DNA from: Alicyclobacillus sp.
GTDB taxonomy: Bacteria; Bacillota; Bacilli; Alicyclobacillales; Alicyclobacillaceae
Assembly (NCBI GenBank): GCA_023511295.1
Contig: JAIMBT010000007.1
Coordinates: 1-64,000 of the forward strand
Reading direction: 5' to 3'
DNA length: 64,000 nucleotides
In this document: one piece after another, positions 55,146-64,000 of the stretch
Position numbering within the stretch: the first letter of the stretch is position 1
Layout of the letters: each line of letters begins with the position of its first letter
Notes under the pieces: model-generated
Told to the model about the DNA's origin: nothing
Database searches by the model: none
Seen by the model: only the letters and a program-made list of their open reading frames with translations
Position numbers and translations under genes: made by a program

Positions 55146-55808
55146 CTACCGCTTGCCGTAGGCATCGGGTTGCTCGCGCCAAGCCTGCAACACGCGCAAA
55201 TCTTCCGCTCGGATGCGCTCGCTCACGAGCGCGGCATCCACCAGTTCGTCAAACCCGACCAACCGCAGGACGGGGACGTTTGCCGCACGCGCCTTCTCCC
55301 GAAACAACTCAAAGTCGTAGGAGTAGATGCCGAGGGTCGCTGCCACGTACATCTGCTCTTCTCGCAAAGCCGATACCGCCTCCAACGCCGACCGGCCGGT
55401 TGAGAACGTGTCCTCCAGCAAGACCGTGCGCAGACCGGGGCCTGAGCACCCTTCGACGCGGCGCTGTTTCCCGTGCGCTTTCGCGCTGCTGCGCACGTAC
55501 GCCATCGGCAAGCGGAGCGCGCGCGCCAGGGCGGCCGCGTGGGGAATTCCGGCGGTGCTCGTGCCCGCAATCACGTCCATTGTGCCACCCACCGCGTCCA
55601 GCGCAGCGACCATCCCTTCCACCGCGAGATTCCACACGTCGGGGTGTGCGAGCACGACGCGCATATCGCAGTATATGGGAGACAGCCATCCAGACGACCA
55701 CGTAAATGGCGCCTCGGGCCGGAACTCCACGGCTCCAATCTCGAGAATCGCGCGTGCGAGCTCCCCGGCTCGCGGCCACGTCCACGACGGTTCAGTTTGA
55801 TCTGCCAT
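55146..55808 (-). CDS. pyrE: Orotate phosphoribosyltransferase
   Basis: Converts orotate and PRPP to orotidine monophosphate. The 220-residue type I PRTase contains TSTAGIPHAAALA, MAYVRSSAKAHGKQ with the catalytic Lys, and the PRPP loop VLLEDTFSTGRSAL. ATG at 55808 after AAGGAGGAG, overlapping the pyrF end by 17 bases. Last gene of the pyr operon. Confidence 0.95.
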   Translation of the reverse strand: MADQTEPSWTWPRAGELARAILEIGAVEFRPEAPFTWSSGWLSPIYCDMRVVLAHPDVWNLAVEGMVAALDAVGGTMDVIAGTSTAGIPHAAALARALRLPMAYVRSSAKAHGKQRRVEGCSGPGLRTVLLEDTFSTGRSALEAVSALREEQMYVAATLGIYSYDFELFREKARAANVPVLRLVGFDELVDAALVSERIRAEDLRVLQAWREQPDAYGKR

Positions 55809-56616
55809 TGTCCACTCCTCCTTCGCCGTGCGCTGAATGTACCCCTTCCATCGCAGCGAGCAGTTCGTCCCAGATCCCTGCAATGGCCTGTAGCGGTTGC
55901 GCCGCCTGTGTCACGGCGCGGCCCAGCACCAGATGCGTTGCGCCCGCACGCATGGCTTCCCCTGGCGTGCGGCTCCGTCGCTGGTCGTGGGCCTGTGCGC
56001 CGAGCGGGCGCGTCCCTGGGACCACCACGGAGAACGATGGCCCGCACGCCGCTCGGACCGCGTGGATGTCCAGTGCAGACGCCACCACGCCGTCTAAATC
56101 GCACCGTTGACACAACTGAGCGAGGCGGACCGCTGTGTCCAAGGTCGATCCGGTGATTCCCACCGCCCGCAAATCAGAATCGCCAAGGCTGGTGAGGACG
56201 GTCACGCCAATCAGCTTCACCCCATTGCTCGTCGCCCGCACCGCTTCCGACGCTGCTCGGAGCATCGCCTCACCGCCTGTGGCATGTACGTTCACAAGTT
56301 CAATCGGTTCCCGACAGATGACAGACAGCGCGCGCGCCACGGTGGTTGGGATGTCATGTAGTTTCACGTCCAGAAAGATCCGCTTACCGTCCGCCGCCAA
56401 ACGGCGGACGGCGTCCCAGCCCGCCGCATGAAACAGTTCCAAGCCGACCTTGTAGCCGTCCACCGCCGGGCCCAACGCGTCCACCAACGACGCCGCCGCG
56501 TCCCAATCCGCCACGTCCAACGCCACGTAGGTTCGCGCCCGAACGGCGTCATAGCGCGCTTCGCCAAGTTGCGTGCGAAGTGCCTCGGCCGTCTCGGCTG
56601 TCCAGTTCCCGGTCAC
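55792..56616 (-). CDS. pyrF: Orotidine 5'-phosphate decarboxylase
   Basis: Produces UMP. The 274-residue TIM barrel has the catalytic Asp/Lys array [28 protein letters not shown], and the phosphate-binding VVPGTRP and [12 protein letters not shown]. It uses a GTG start overlapping the carB stop (GTGA). Compared with Bacillus it has about 25 extra residues at both the N- and C-terminus. The proper start could therefore lie further in, though no better ribosome binding site is seen. Confidence 0.95.
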   Translation of the reverse strand: MTGNWTAETAEALRTQLGEARYDAVRARTYVALDVADWDAAASLVDALGPAVDGYKVGLELFHAAGWDAVRRLAADGKRIFLDVKLHDIPTTVARALSVICREPIELVNVHATGGEAMLRAASEAVRATSNGVKLIGVTVLTSLGDSDLRAVGITGSTLDTAVRLAQLCQRCDLDGVVASALDIHAVRAACGPSFSVVVPGTRPLGAQAHDQRRSRTPGEAMRAGATHLVLGRAVTQAAQPLQAIAGIWDELLAAMEGVHSAHGEGGVDNGRSN

Positions 56617-59600
56617 TGGTCACCGCTCCTTTGCACTGGCGCGGCTGCTTGACTCCGGCCGAGCGGGATGGTTGCGAACCGGATGGTGGAGAGCACCTCG
56701 AGCATGGATTTCGCCGTATCCAGCGACGTCAGGCAAGGCACCCCGTGCTCGACCGCCGTCCGGCGGATGCGAAACCCGTCGCGCTCCGGGGTCCTGCCCT
56801 TCGTCAGGGTGTTGATGACCAGGTGGATCTTGCCGTCCCGGATGTCGTCGGCGAGGTTCGGTGTCCCCTGCGCCAACTTGTTCACCACCTGCGCCTCGAC
56901 GCCGTGCGTGCGCAGGTAGCGAGCGGTCCCCTCCGTGGCTACGAGGCGAAAGCCGAGCTCGCGGAACCCCCGCAGAATCGGCAGCGCCTCGTCCTTATCC
57001 TTATCCGCGACCGTCGCGAGGAGCGTACCGTACGCTGGGATGGACATCCCGGAGGCGAGCAGCCCCTTGTACAGCGCCTTGGCGTACGTCGACTCGGTGC
57101 CCATGACTTCGCCCGTGGACTTCATCTCTGGCCCCAGTGTGATGTCCACCCGGCGCAGCTTGGCGAACGAGAAGACCGGGACCTTCACGGACGTGAACGG
57201 GGACTCCGAGACGAGGCCTGTTTGCCACCCCGCATCCGCCAGACGCTGGCCGAGCACCGCCTGCATGGCGAGGGCGACCATCGGCACGCCGGTGACCTTG
57301 GAGAGGAACGGCACCGTCCGCGACGAGCGCGGATTGACCTCGATGACGTACGGCTTGTCGCCCTGCACGACAAACTGGATGTTGACCAAGCCTTTGACGC
57401 GCAGACCCTGTGCAATCCGCACCGTGTGCTCGACCAACCGCTGTTTGACCGCGTCGGACAACGACTGGGGCGGGTAGACGGCGATGGAGTCGCCGGAGTG
57501 GACCCCGGCACGTTCAATGTGCTCCATGATGCCGGGTATCACCACCGTCTCCCCGTCGCTCACGGCGTCGACTTCAACCTCGGTCCCCATCACGTAGCGG
57601 TCAATCAAGATGGGATGGCTGCGCGAGGCCGTGTGGGCTTCTTCCATGTACATCCGCAGTTCGTCGTCCGAGTACACAATCTGCATCGCGCGCCCGCCCA
57701 GTACATAGGAAGGCCGAACCAACAGCGGGTAGCCCAGTTGCTGGGCAGCGCGAAGCGCTCCATCGAGCGAAGTGACGGACGTGCCCTCTGGCCGCGGAAT
57801 ACCGAGCCCCGCGAGCAGGGCGTCAAACTTCTCGCGGTCTTCGGCCGCGTCGATGTCCTCGAGCGCCGTGCCAAGGATGGGGATGCCGGCCTTCGCGAGC
57901 GGTTCCGCCAGGTTGATGGCGGTCTGCCCGCCAAACTGGACAATCACGCCTTCCGGGCGTTCCCGCCAAATCACGTGCAGGACGTCCTCCACCGCCAGCG
58001 GTTCGAAGTACAGTCGGTCCGAGGTGTTAAAGTCTGTGGAGACGGTCTCCGGGTTGTTGTTGATGATGACGGCCTCGTAGCCGGCACGCCGGATGGCCCA
58101 GACCGCATGCACGGAACAGTAGTCGAACTCGATGCCTTGGCCGATGCGGATGGGGCCGGAGCCGAGGACGACAATCTTGCGGCCGTCGGTGGACTCCACC
58201 TCGTCCTCCTCGTCGTAGCTGCTGTAGTAGTACGGTGTCGCCGCGGCGAACTCGCCCGCACACGTATCCACCATCTTGTACACCGGCCAGATACGGTGAC
58301 GACGGCGCGCATCCGCCACCACATCCGGTGCGACTTCAAACCATCGGCCAATCTCGGCATCCGTGAAGCCGAGCCGCTTGAGCCGCCGCAGCGCGTCCGG
58401 GCACTGGTCCGCGAACTCGGCGAAGGTCGTCGTGCGGGCTGTTTCTTGCATCGACCGCTCCGTGCGCACCAACCCCTGTAACCGATGTAGGAACCAGCGG
58501 TCGACGCGGCTCTGGTCGTGCACCTCATCGACCGTCATCCCGCGCCGAAACGCTTCGGCGATGACCCAGAGCCGTTCGTCGTCCGGCTCCGCCAAGCGGC
58601 GACGCAAATCTGCGTCCGTCCAACCCGCCGCCTTCGACGTCCAGAGTGAGTCAATCCCGATTTCAAGCGACCGGATGGCTTTCTGTAGCGAGGCCTCGAA
58701 CGTCCGTCCGATGGCCATCACCTCACCCGTCGCCTTCATCTGCGTCCCGAGTTTGCGGTTCGCGCTCTGAAATTTGTCGAACGGCCAGCGCGGAATCTTG
58801 GTGACCACGTAATCCAAGGCCGGTTCGAAGGCAGCGTACGTCTCCTGCGTCACCGGATTGCGGATCTCGTCGAGTCGGTAGCCGACGGCGATCTTCGCAG
58901 CCACCCGCGCAATCGGGTATCCGGTGGCTTTCGATGCCAGCGCGCTCGAGCGGCTGACGCGAGGGTTGACTTCAATCACGTAGTACTGGGAGCTGTGCGG
59001 ATCTAAGGCGAACTGCACATTGCAGCCACCCTCAATCTCGAGGGCGCGGATGATCTTCAAGCTCGCGCTGCGCAGCATCTGGTAGTCCGCGTCAGACAGC
59101 GTCTGGCTCGGCGCCACCACGATGCTGTCTCCAGTGTGGACACCGACCGGATCGATGTTCTCCATGTTGCAGACGACGATGCAGTTGTCCGCGCCATCGC
59201 GCAATACCTCGTACTCAATCTCCTTGTATCCCGCAATGCTGCGTTCGACCAAGATCTGGTGAATCGGAGAGAGGCGCAACCCCAGCTCGACAATCTCCTC
59301 GTACTCGTCCCAGTCAGCGGCGATGCCGCCGCCCGTGCCGCCGAGGGTGTACGCAGGGCGGATGATGATAGGGAAGCCGATGCGCTCCGCGAACGCTCGT
59401 GCACCTTCCATGTCCGTGACAATCTCGCTGTCCGGCACAGGTTGCCCGAGTCGCGCCATCAGGGCGCGAAACCGCTCGCGGTCCTCGGCTTCCCGGATGC
59501 TCGAAAGCTGCGTTCCGAGCAGCGCGACCCCCTGTTCCTCCAGCACGCCCATCTCCGCCAGCTGCACGGCCATGTTGAGGCCAGTCTGGCCGCCGAGGGT

Positions 59601-59864
59601 GGGCAACAGGCCATCCGGGCGTTCTTTTCGAATGATCTCCGCGACGAACTCAGGAGTCAGCGGTTCGACGTAGACCTTGTCGGCCATCTCGAGGTCCGTC
59701 ATGATGGTCGCCGGGTTGGAGTTGACGAGCACCACCTCGAACCCTTCCTCGCGCAGTGCTTGGCACGCCTGCGTCCCTGCATAGTCGAACTCAGCCGCCT
59801 GGCCAATCACAATCGGGCCGCTGCCAATCACCAAGATCTTTTTCAACTCCGCACGCTTAGGCAT
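56613..59864 (-). CDS. carB: Carbamoyl-phosphate synthase large subunit
   Basis: Makes carbamoyl phosphate from ammonia, bicarbonate and two ATP. The 1083-residue protein has two homologous halves, each with an ATP-grasp domain ([19 protein letters not shown] and [18 protein letters not shown] mark their beginnings), and a C-terminal allosteric MGS-like domain ([19 protein letters not shown]). ATG at 59864 overlaps carA by eight bases. Length and order are standard. Confidence 0.98.
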   Translation of the reverse strand: MPKRAELKKILVIGSGPIVIGQAAEFDYAGTQACQALREEGFEVVLVNSNPATIMTDLEMADKVYVEPLTPEFVAEIIRKERPDGLLPTLGGQTGLNMAVQLAEMGVLEEQGVALLGTQLSSIREAEDRERFRALMARLGQPVPDSEIVTDMEGARAFAERIGFPIIIRPAYTLGGTGGGIAADWDEYEEIVELGLRLSPIHQILVERSIAGYKEIEYEVLRDGADNCIVVCNMENIDPVGVHTGDSIVVAPSQTLSDADYQMLRSASLKIIRALEIEGGCNVQFALDPHSSQYYVIEVNPRVSRSSALASKATGYPIARVAAKIAVGYRLDEIRNPVTQETYAAFEPALDYVVTKIPRWPFDKFQSANRKLGTQMKATGEVMAIGRTFEASLQKAIRSLEIGIDSLWTSKAAGWTDADLRRRLAEPDDERLWVIAEAFRRGMTVDEVHDQSRVDRWFLHRLQGLVRTERSMQETARTTTFAEFADQCPDALRRLKRLGFTDAEIGRWFEVAPDVVADARRRHRIWPVYKMVDTCAGEFAAATPYYYSSYDEEDEVESTDGRKIVVLGSGPIRIGQGIEFDYCSVHAVWAIRRAGYEAVIINNNPETVSTDFNTSDRLYFEPLAVEDVLHVIWRERPEGVIVQFGGQTAINLAEPLAKAGIPILGTALEDIDAAEDREKFDALLAGLGIPRPEGTSVTSLDGALRAAQQLGYPLLVRPSYVLGGRAMQIVYSDDELRMYMEEAHTASRSHPILIDRYVMGTEVEVDAVSDGETVVIPGIMEHIERAGVHSGDSIAVYPPQSLSDAVKQRLVEHTVRIAQGLRVKGLVNIQFVVQGDKPYVIEVNPRSSRTVPFLSKVTGVPMVALAMQAVLGQRLADAGWQTGLVSESPFTSVKVPVFSFAKLRRVDITLGPEMKSTGEVMGTESTYAKALYKGLLASGMSIPAYGTLLATVADKDKDEALPILRGFRELGFRLVATEGTARYLRTHGVEAQVVNKLAQGTPNLADDIRDGKIHLVINTLTKGRTPERDGFRIRRTAVEHGVPCLTSLDTAKSMLEVLSTIRFATIPLGRSQAAAPVQRSGDQ

Positions 59865-60960
59865 GCGCGACCCAACTCCCTTCCCGCACTTCATCCATCA
59901 TCTGCATGAACGCGTCGAACAGCCCATCTGAGTCGTCCGGGCCCGGCCTGGCCTCCGGGTGGTACTGTACGCAGAACGCCGGATACCGCCGGTGCGCCAT
60001 GCCTTCCACCGTCCCGTCGTTCTGGTTGACGTGGGTGAGGACGAGGTCCGTGCCGGCGAGCGAGAGCGGATCAACCACGTACCCGTGGTTCTGTGAGGTG
60101 ATGGAGATCTGGCCCGTTCGCAGGTCCTTCACGGGGTGGTTGGCGCCGCGGTGGCCGAACCGCATCTTCTGCGTCCGGGCCCCACACGCGAGTGCCATCA
60201 ACTGGTGGCCGAGGCAGATGCCAAACACGGGCACCCGGCCCAGCAGTGCGCGAACCGTTTGCACAGCGTAGGGCGCGTCCTCGGGATCTCCGGGGCCGTT
60301 GCTGAGCATCACCCCGTCTGGCTTCCAGGCGAGAATCTCCTGCGCAGTCGTCCGCGCCGGGACGACAATCACGTCGCAGCGGCGCGCCAATAACGAACGC
60401 ACGACGCCCGACTTCATGCCGAAGTCCATCGCCACCACTCGGCGGCCCCCGCCGGGACAGCGATACACGTTCTGCGTCGTGACGTGGTCAATCTGGTCTG
60501 TCGGGAACGGCGCCGCCAGGCGCGATTGCAGGACCTCGACCGGCGTGTCCAGCGTGGTCAGTACCCCGCGCATCGTCCCATGACTTCGGATGTGTTTCGT
60601 CAGGCGGCGCGTGTCGACCTCCGAGATGCCGAGGATGCCGTGTTGCAAGAGGTAGGCCTCCAGCGTCCCCATGCTGCGGAAGTGACTCGGCACCTCGCTG
60701 AATTCGCGGACGACGAAGCCGCGCACGTGCGGCTTGCCAGACTCCACATCATCCACGTTGACACCGTAGTTGCCAATCAGCGGGTAGGTCATTGTGACAA
60801 TCTGGCCGTAGTAGGACGGGTCGGTGAGGACCTCCTGGTAACCCGTCATGCCGGTGTTGAACACCACTTCGCCGAAGGACTCCCCGCTTGCACCGAACGC
60901 GCGCCCTTCAAACACGACACCGTCTTCCAACACCAATCTCGCACTCCGCGGCTCGCTCAT
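59857..60960 (-). CDS. carA: Carbamoyl-phosphate synthase small subunit
   Basis: Glutaminase subunit supplying ammonia to CarB. The 367-residue product has the N-terminal domain ([30 protein letters not shown]) and the class I glutamine amidotransferase domain with nucleophile [13 protein letters not shown] and the His/Glu pair in [14 protein letters not shown] at 60960 overlaps the pyrC stop by four bases. Confidence 0.98.
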   Translation of the reverse strand: MSEPRSARLVLEDGVVFEGRAFGASGESFGEVVFNTGMTGYQEVLTDPSYYGQIVTMTYPLIGNYGVNVDDVESGKPHVRGFVVREFSEVPSHFRSMGTLEAYLLQHGILGISEVDTRRLTKHIRSHGTMRGVLTTLDTPVEVLQSRLAAPFPTDQIDHVTTQNVYRCPGGGRRVVAMDFGMKSGVVRSLLARRCDVIVVPARTTAQEILAWKPDGVMLSNGPGDPEDAPYAVQTVRALLGRVPVFGICLGHQLMALACGARTQKMRFGHRGANHPVKDLRTGQISITSQNHGYVVDPLSLAGTDLVLTHVNQNDGTVEGMAHRRYPAFCVQYHPEARPGPDDSDGLFDAFMQMMDEVREGSWVAHA

Positions 60961-62252
60961 GGGCGCCCGCCCTCCTCTCTGTCGCATAAGACAATGCGTC
61001 CCCCCACCATCGTCAGTACCGGCCAACCTGTCACCGGCCAGCCGGCAAACGGCGTGTTTCGACCCTTGGAGTAAAACCGTGCCGGGTCAATCGGGCGCTC
61101 CCGCTCCAATTGCACAGCCGTGATGTCCGCGGGTCCGCCCACTCGAATCACGCCCCCGGACAGGCCGAAGGCGGCGGCCGGCCGCGTGCTCATGCGCTGG
61201 ACGAGCTGCGGGAACGTGAGCAGACCCGGTACCACCAGGTGGGTGTACAGCAGGGGAAAGATGGTTTCGATGCCCACCATGCCAAAGGGCGCGGCCGCAA
61301 GGCCGGCGGCCTTTTCCTCCGAGCTGTGCGGCGCGTGGTCTGTCGCCGCCATGTCCAGGGTCCCGTCGAGAAACCCCTCTAAGCAGGCTTGTCGATCTGC
61401 CTCCGACCGCAGCGGTGGATTCACCTTGTAGACGGCGTCGTCGCCATCGATTGCGTCTTCCGAGAGCAGCAGGTGGTGCGGCGTCACCTCCGCTGTGACA
61501 CGCACCCCGCGCGCCTTCGCCCAGCGAATCAAGGCGACCGCGGGCTCGACGCTGACGTGACAGATGTGCAGCCGCGCGCCCGTCTGTTCCGCGAGCAGGA
61601 TGTCGCGGGCAATCATCGCAGACTCCGATTCGCCCGGCTGGGGTTCCACGCCCAGCCGCCGGGCGGCAGGTGGGTTCAATACGCCGGTACGGGCCAGCGT
61701 CTCGTCCTCGGCGTGGATGGCAATGGGCAGGTCGAGGGCGGCTGCACGGAGCATCGCCTCTCGCATCAGCCCGCCGTCCTGAACGCCTTTGCCGTCGTCC
61801 GACAAGGCGATGGCACCAGCCTCCCGGAGTGCCGCGAAATCGGTCAGGCTGCGGCCCTGTTGCCCGCGTGTGATGCACCCCATCGGCCAAACGCGGGTTC
61901 GGCCCGAGGCAGCGGCCTGACGGCGAACCCATTCCACGTGTTCGGCTTCGTCGAGCGGGGGGTTGGTGTTCGGCATACAGGCAATCTGGCTGAACCCACC
62001 GGCGGCGGCCGCCGCCGTCCCGGTCGCAATCGTCTCCTTGTGCTCGAATCCGGGCTCCCGCAGGTGGACGTGCACGTCGATGAAGCCAGGGAGCAGGACG
62101 GCTCCACGCACGTCGTGCTGTTCGTCCGCTTCCGGAAGTTCCCGGCCGATAGCGAGGACCGTCCCAGCGTCCGCGTCGACCAGCACGTCCACCGCTGTCA
62201 GGCTGCCGTCCACCAGGTCGAGCAGGCGGCCCCCCACCAGTTTCCGTCTCAT
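60957..62252 (-). CDS. pyrC: Dihydroorotase
   Basis: Cyclises carbamoyl aspartate. The 431-residue amidohydrolase has the metal site DVHVHLREPGFEHKE, MPNTNPPLD, HICHVSV, VTPHHLLL and TDHAPHSSEEK. This is the type I, Bacillus-like enzyme. ATG overlaps the pyrB stop by four bases (ATGA). Confidence 0.97.
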   Translation of the reverse strand: MRRKLVGGRLLDLVDGSLTAVDVLVDADAGTVLAIGRELPEADEQHDVRGAVLLPGFIDVHVHLREPGFEHKETIATGTAAAAAGGFSQIACMPNTNPPLDEAEHVEWVRRQAAASGRTRVWPMGCITRGQQGRSLTDFAALREAGAIALSDDGKGVQDGGLMREAMLRAAALDLPIAIHAEDETLARTGVLNPPAARRLGVEPQPGESESAMIARDILLAEQTGARLHICHVSVEPAVALIRWAKARGVRVTAEVTPHHLLLSEDAIDGDDAVYKVNPPLRSEADRQACLEGFLDGTLDMAATDHAPHSSEEKAAGLAAAPFGMVGIETIFPLLYTHLVVPGLLTFPQLVQRMSTRPAAAFGLSGGVIRVGGPADITAVQLERERPIDPARFYSKGRNTPFAGWPVTGWPVLTMVGGRIVLCDREEGGRP

Positions 62253-63238
62253 ACCATCCCGCCTTCCCCAAACGTCTCCGTGAGCATTCGATCCAACACC
62301 GCCATGCGCAGGAACAAGCCGTTTTCGACCTGCCGAAAATAGGCAGCTCGAGGGTCCGTGTCAATCGCCGGATCAAGCTCGTCCACACGCGGCAGCGGAT
62401 GCAAAATTCGCGCGTGCGCCGGCAACTGTGCCAGCTCCGCCGGGCCAATCCGCACGGGACCTGCGGTCGGGCGCTGGTCCGCGGGCAAGCGTTCCGCCTG
62501 CACCCGGGTCTGGTACACGACATCCGCATCCGCCAGCGCCTCGGTGAGCGAATCGGCGGCCCAGAGGGTGATGCCGGCCGCCCGCACCTCCCGAACCAAC
62601 GTCTCCGGCAATTCCAGACCCGCGGGCGCCAGCATGCAGACCTCCACACCCCGAAACTTGGTCAGCAGGCGCACCAGGGAGTGAACCGTCCGCCCGTAGC
62701 GGAGGTCTCCGAACAGGCTCACCCGCAGTCCATCTACATGCCCGAACTCGCGCTGGAGTGTGTAGACGTCGAGCAGGGCCTGCGTCGGGTGCTCTCCTGA
62801 CCCCGTGCCGGCACTGACCACAGGCACGCGGCTGCAGGCAGCCGCCGCTTCAAGGGCGTCGTCTTCGTGGTGCCGGACGACGAGCAGGTCCACGTAGCTG
62901 CTCACCACCCGAAGCGTGTCGGACAGGCGCTCGCCCTTTTTTGCAGAGGAGTGCTCGCGTGCGTTCTCCGCTCCGACGACGTGCAGGCCGAGCCGGAGGG
63001 CAGCAGCTTCAAAGGACATCCGCGTCCGCGTGCTCGGCTCGTAGAACAGACTCCCCATCACCGCGCCGCGCCACCGTTGAGCGGTCTCCGCCCGCGGCGC
63101 GTGTCGGAGCGCTTCGGCTTGTTCAAATAAGGTCTCGACGTGCGCGCGCGTCAAGCGGTCGGCGCTCACCAGATGGCGTGGGAACGGAGCCGTCGTGACT
63201 GGCGTGGAAGCGGCCCATTCAGTGGACAATCCAGACAC
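62249..63238 (-). CDS. pyrB: Aspartate carbamoyltransferase
   Basis: Condenses carbamoyl phosphate with aspartate. The 329-residue catalytic chain has the carbamoyl-phosphate motif YEPSTRTRMSFEAAA, GEHPTQALLDVYT, and the aspartate-binding HPLPRVDELDPAID. GTG at 63238 with GGAG six bases upstream was chosen; it overlaps the pyrR end by 20 bases. A longer in-frame start adds 38 residues without family support. No regulatory pyrI is present. pyrP, usual between pyrR and pyrB, is absent. Confidence 0.95.
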   Translation of the reverse strand: MSGLSTEWAASTPVTTAPFPRHLVSADRLTRAHVETLFEQAEALRHAPRAETAQRWRGAVMGSLFYEPSTRTRMSFEAAALRLGLHVVGAENAREHSSAKKGERLSDTLRVVSSYVDLLVVRHHEDDALEAAAACSRVPVVSAGTGSGEHPTQALLDVYTLQREFGHVDGLRVSLFGDLRYGRTVHSLVRLLTKFRGVEVCMLAPAGLELPETLVREVRAAGITLWAADSLTEALADADVVYQTRVQAERLPADQRPTAGPVRIGPAELAQLPAHARILHPLPRVDELDPAIDTDPRAAYFRQVENGLFLRMAVLDRMLTETFGEGGMV

Positions 63239-63740
63239 CGTCCTCTCCGTCCCTTTCCGTGAAATGTACCGAGATTGACTCGTCACGTGCAGTCGGCACG
63301 TTCTTGCCGACGAAATCGGCGCGAATCGGCAGTTCGCGGTGTCCGCGGTCAATCAGCGCCGCCAACTGGACGTTGCGGGCTCTCCCCGTCGAGAGCAGGG
63401 CGTCCAATGCGGCGCGGACGGTACGCCCGGTGTACAGCACGTCGTCGACCAAGACCACGCGCTTGTCGACGATGTCGAGGCCGGGTACCGGGTCCCGCGT
63501 GGGGGTTCCGGCCACATCGTCCCGGTAGGGCCGAGCGTCGAGGTGAAACACGGACACCGCGCCCCCTTCAATCTCTCGCAGCCGTCGTGCAAGGCGGTCT
63601 GCCAGCACAGCGCCCCGCGTCAAGATGCCGACGACGACCACGTCGTCGAGCCCCTTGTTGCGCTCGAGTACCTCGTGGGCCATCCGCGTCACCGACCGGC
63701 GCATGGCTGTGTCGTCCATGATCTGCGTCTTTCGATCCAC
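63219..63740 (-). CDS. pyrR: Pyrimidine operon attenuator / uracil phosphoribosyltransferase PyrR
   Basis: UMP-dependent RNA-binding regulator that promotes termination in the pyr leader; also has weak UPRTase activity. The 173-residue product matches Bacillus PyrR through the PRPP motif VLVDDVLYTGRTVRAALDAL and LIDRGHRELPIRADFVGKNVPT. GTG start after GGAAGGG. First gene of the operon, placed after a leader with a matching PyrR site. Confidence 0.97.
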   Translation of the reverse strand: MDRKTQIMDDTAMRRSVTRMAHEVLERNKGLDDVVVVGILTRGAVLADRLARRLREIEGGAVSVFHLDARPYRDDVAGTPTRDPVPGLDIVDKRVVLVDDVLYTGRTVRAALDALLSTGRARNVQLAALIDRGHRELPIRADFVGKNVPTARDESISVHFTERDGEDGVWIVH

Positions 63741-63798
63741 GTTTCCCTTCCTCTCCCGGGTTCATGTGAGTCCCCAAAAGCGGTGTTGGAATCCGCAC

Positions 63799-63837
63799 AA
63801 AAAAGCGCGGCGCCTCCGGGACGGAAGCAGCCGCGCT
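63799..63837 (-). terminator. PyrR-controlled attenuator terminator
   Basis: An 8-bp GC stem, AGCGCGGC (63830-63837) with GCCGCGCT (63804-63811), followed on the minus strand by TTTTTT. It lies between the PyrR site and pyrR, the position of the pyr attenuator. Confidence 0.9.
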
Positions 63838-63889
63838 GCAGGCAGCCCCGCTCCACAGGGCCGCCTGTTTCGTATGCCGACTCCTTACC

Positions 63890-63903
63890 AATCTCACGGG
63901 ACT
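63890..63903 (-). promoter_or_regulatory. PyrR-binding anti-antiterminator loop
   Basis: On the minus strand AGTCCCGTGAGATT fits the PyrR consensus ARUCCNGNGAGRYU at every position. ACCA and TGGT flank it as a short stem. With UMP-bound PyrR this hairpin would favour the downstream terminator. Confidence 0.88.
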
Positions 63904-63956
63904 GGTTTAAAGGCAGTGCAAGTTGTTGCGCCCGCAGGCGCCGAACCTTCTCTGCA

Positions 63957-63985
63957 ACACTAACAGGTTTCGGTCAGCCGGTCAA
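63957..63985 (-). promoter_or_regulatory. pyr operon promoter
   Basis: TTGACC (63980-63985), a 17-base spacer and TAGTGT (63957-63962) on the minus strand. Transcription would start near 63950, giving a leader of about 210 bases that contains the PyrR loop and attenuator. Confidence 0.7.
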
Positions 63986-64000
63986 GAGTGGGTAGTCCAG

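Noticed and set aside
56346-58481. 711-codon plus-strand open frame opposite carB
   Set aside because: Antisense shadow; carB is complete and full length on the minus strand.
61087-62649. 520-codon minus-strand open frame overlapping pyrC and pyrB in another frame
   Set aside because: Same strand as the real genes but out of frame; Arg/Gly-rich with no motif, while pyrC and pyrB are intact.

Overview
The window reads as chromosomal core DNA of a GC-rich, endospore-forming member of the Bacillota, most likely the Alicyclobacillaceae (Alicyclobacillus or a close relative). Three things support this. Gene order follows the Bacillus subtilis block from pyrR to trmD almost gene for gene. An intact spoVM shows endosporulation. 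A sulfoquinovosyl-lipid locus (sqdB, an sqdX-like glycosyltransferase) fits the sulfonolipids known from Alicyclobacillus. I count 60 protein genes, mostly on the minus strand, and see no rRNA, tRNA, transposase or CRISPR array.

Reading the minus strand from right to left: 64000-55146 holds pyrimidine biosynthesis (PyrR attenuator, pyrR-pyrB-pyrC-carA-carB-pyrF-pyrE, with no pyrK/pyrD). 54951-46439 is a more individual stretch: a stand-alone Rieske protein, a Glu/Leu-type dehydrogenase, a DUF2254 membrane protein, rqcH and a P-type Ca2+-ATPase. 46284-31699 is one long housekeeping unit: yicC-remA-gmk-rpoZ-coaBC-priA-def-fmt-rsmB-rlmN-prpC-prkC-rsgA-rpe, followed by spoVM. rpmB is divergent. 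yloU-fakA-recG-psd follows and ends with a previously unlisted 36-codon reading frame and a terminator.

25529-22608 is the sulfolipid operon (sqdB-sqdX-gtrA). Convergent to it on the plus strand are a CBS/ACT protein and an amidase, preceded by a 480-base region rich in hairpins. 19910-17165 is rsmD-coaD-patatin and then yceD-rpmF. 17058-10894 is the fatty-acid operon fapR-plsX-fabH-fabD-fabG-acpP-fabF with a candidate FapR operator over its promoter. 10740-687 is rnc-smc-ftsY-ylxM-ffh-rpsP-khpA-ylqD-rimM-trmD (RNA processing, chromosome condensation, SRP targeting, ribosome maturation). The first 540 bases, where rplS would be expected next, are instead a cluster of at least eight related short repeats arranged as a duplicated 270-base unit.

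Functionally the window couples envelope lipid supply (FASII, PlsX, FakA, Psd, SQDG) with translation, ribosome assembly and growth signalling (PrkC/PrpC). Many genes start with GTG, TTG or CTG, and many neighbours overlap by four bases (ATGA/GTGA), suggesting translational coupling. Gene starts given here were chosen from ribosome binding sites and family alignments by eye; they were not computed.
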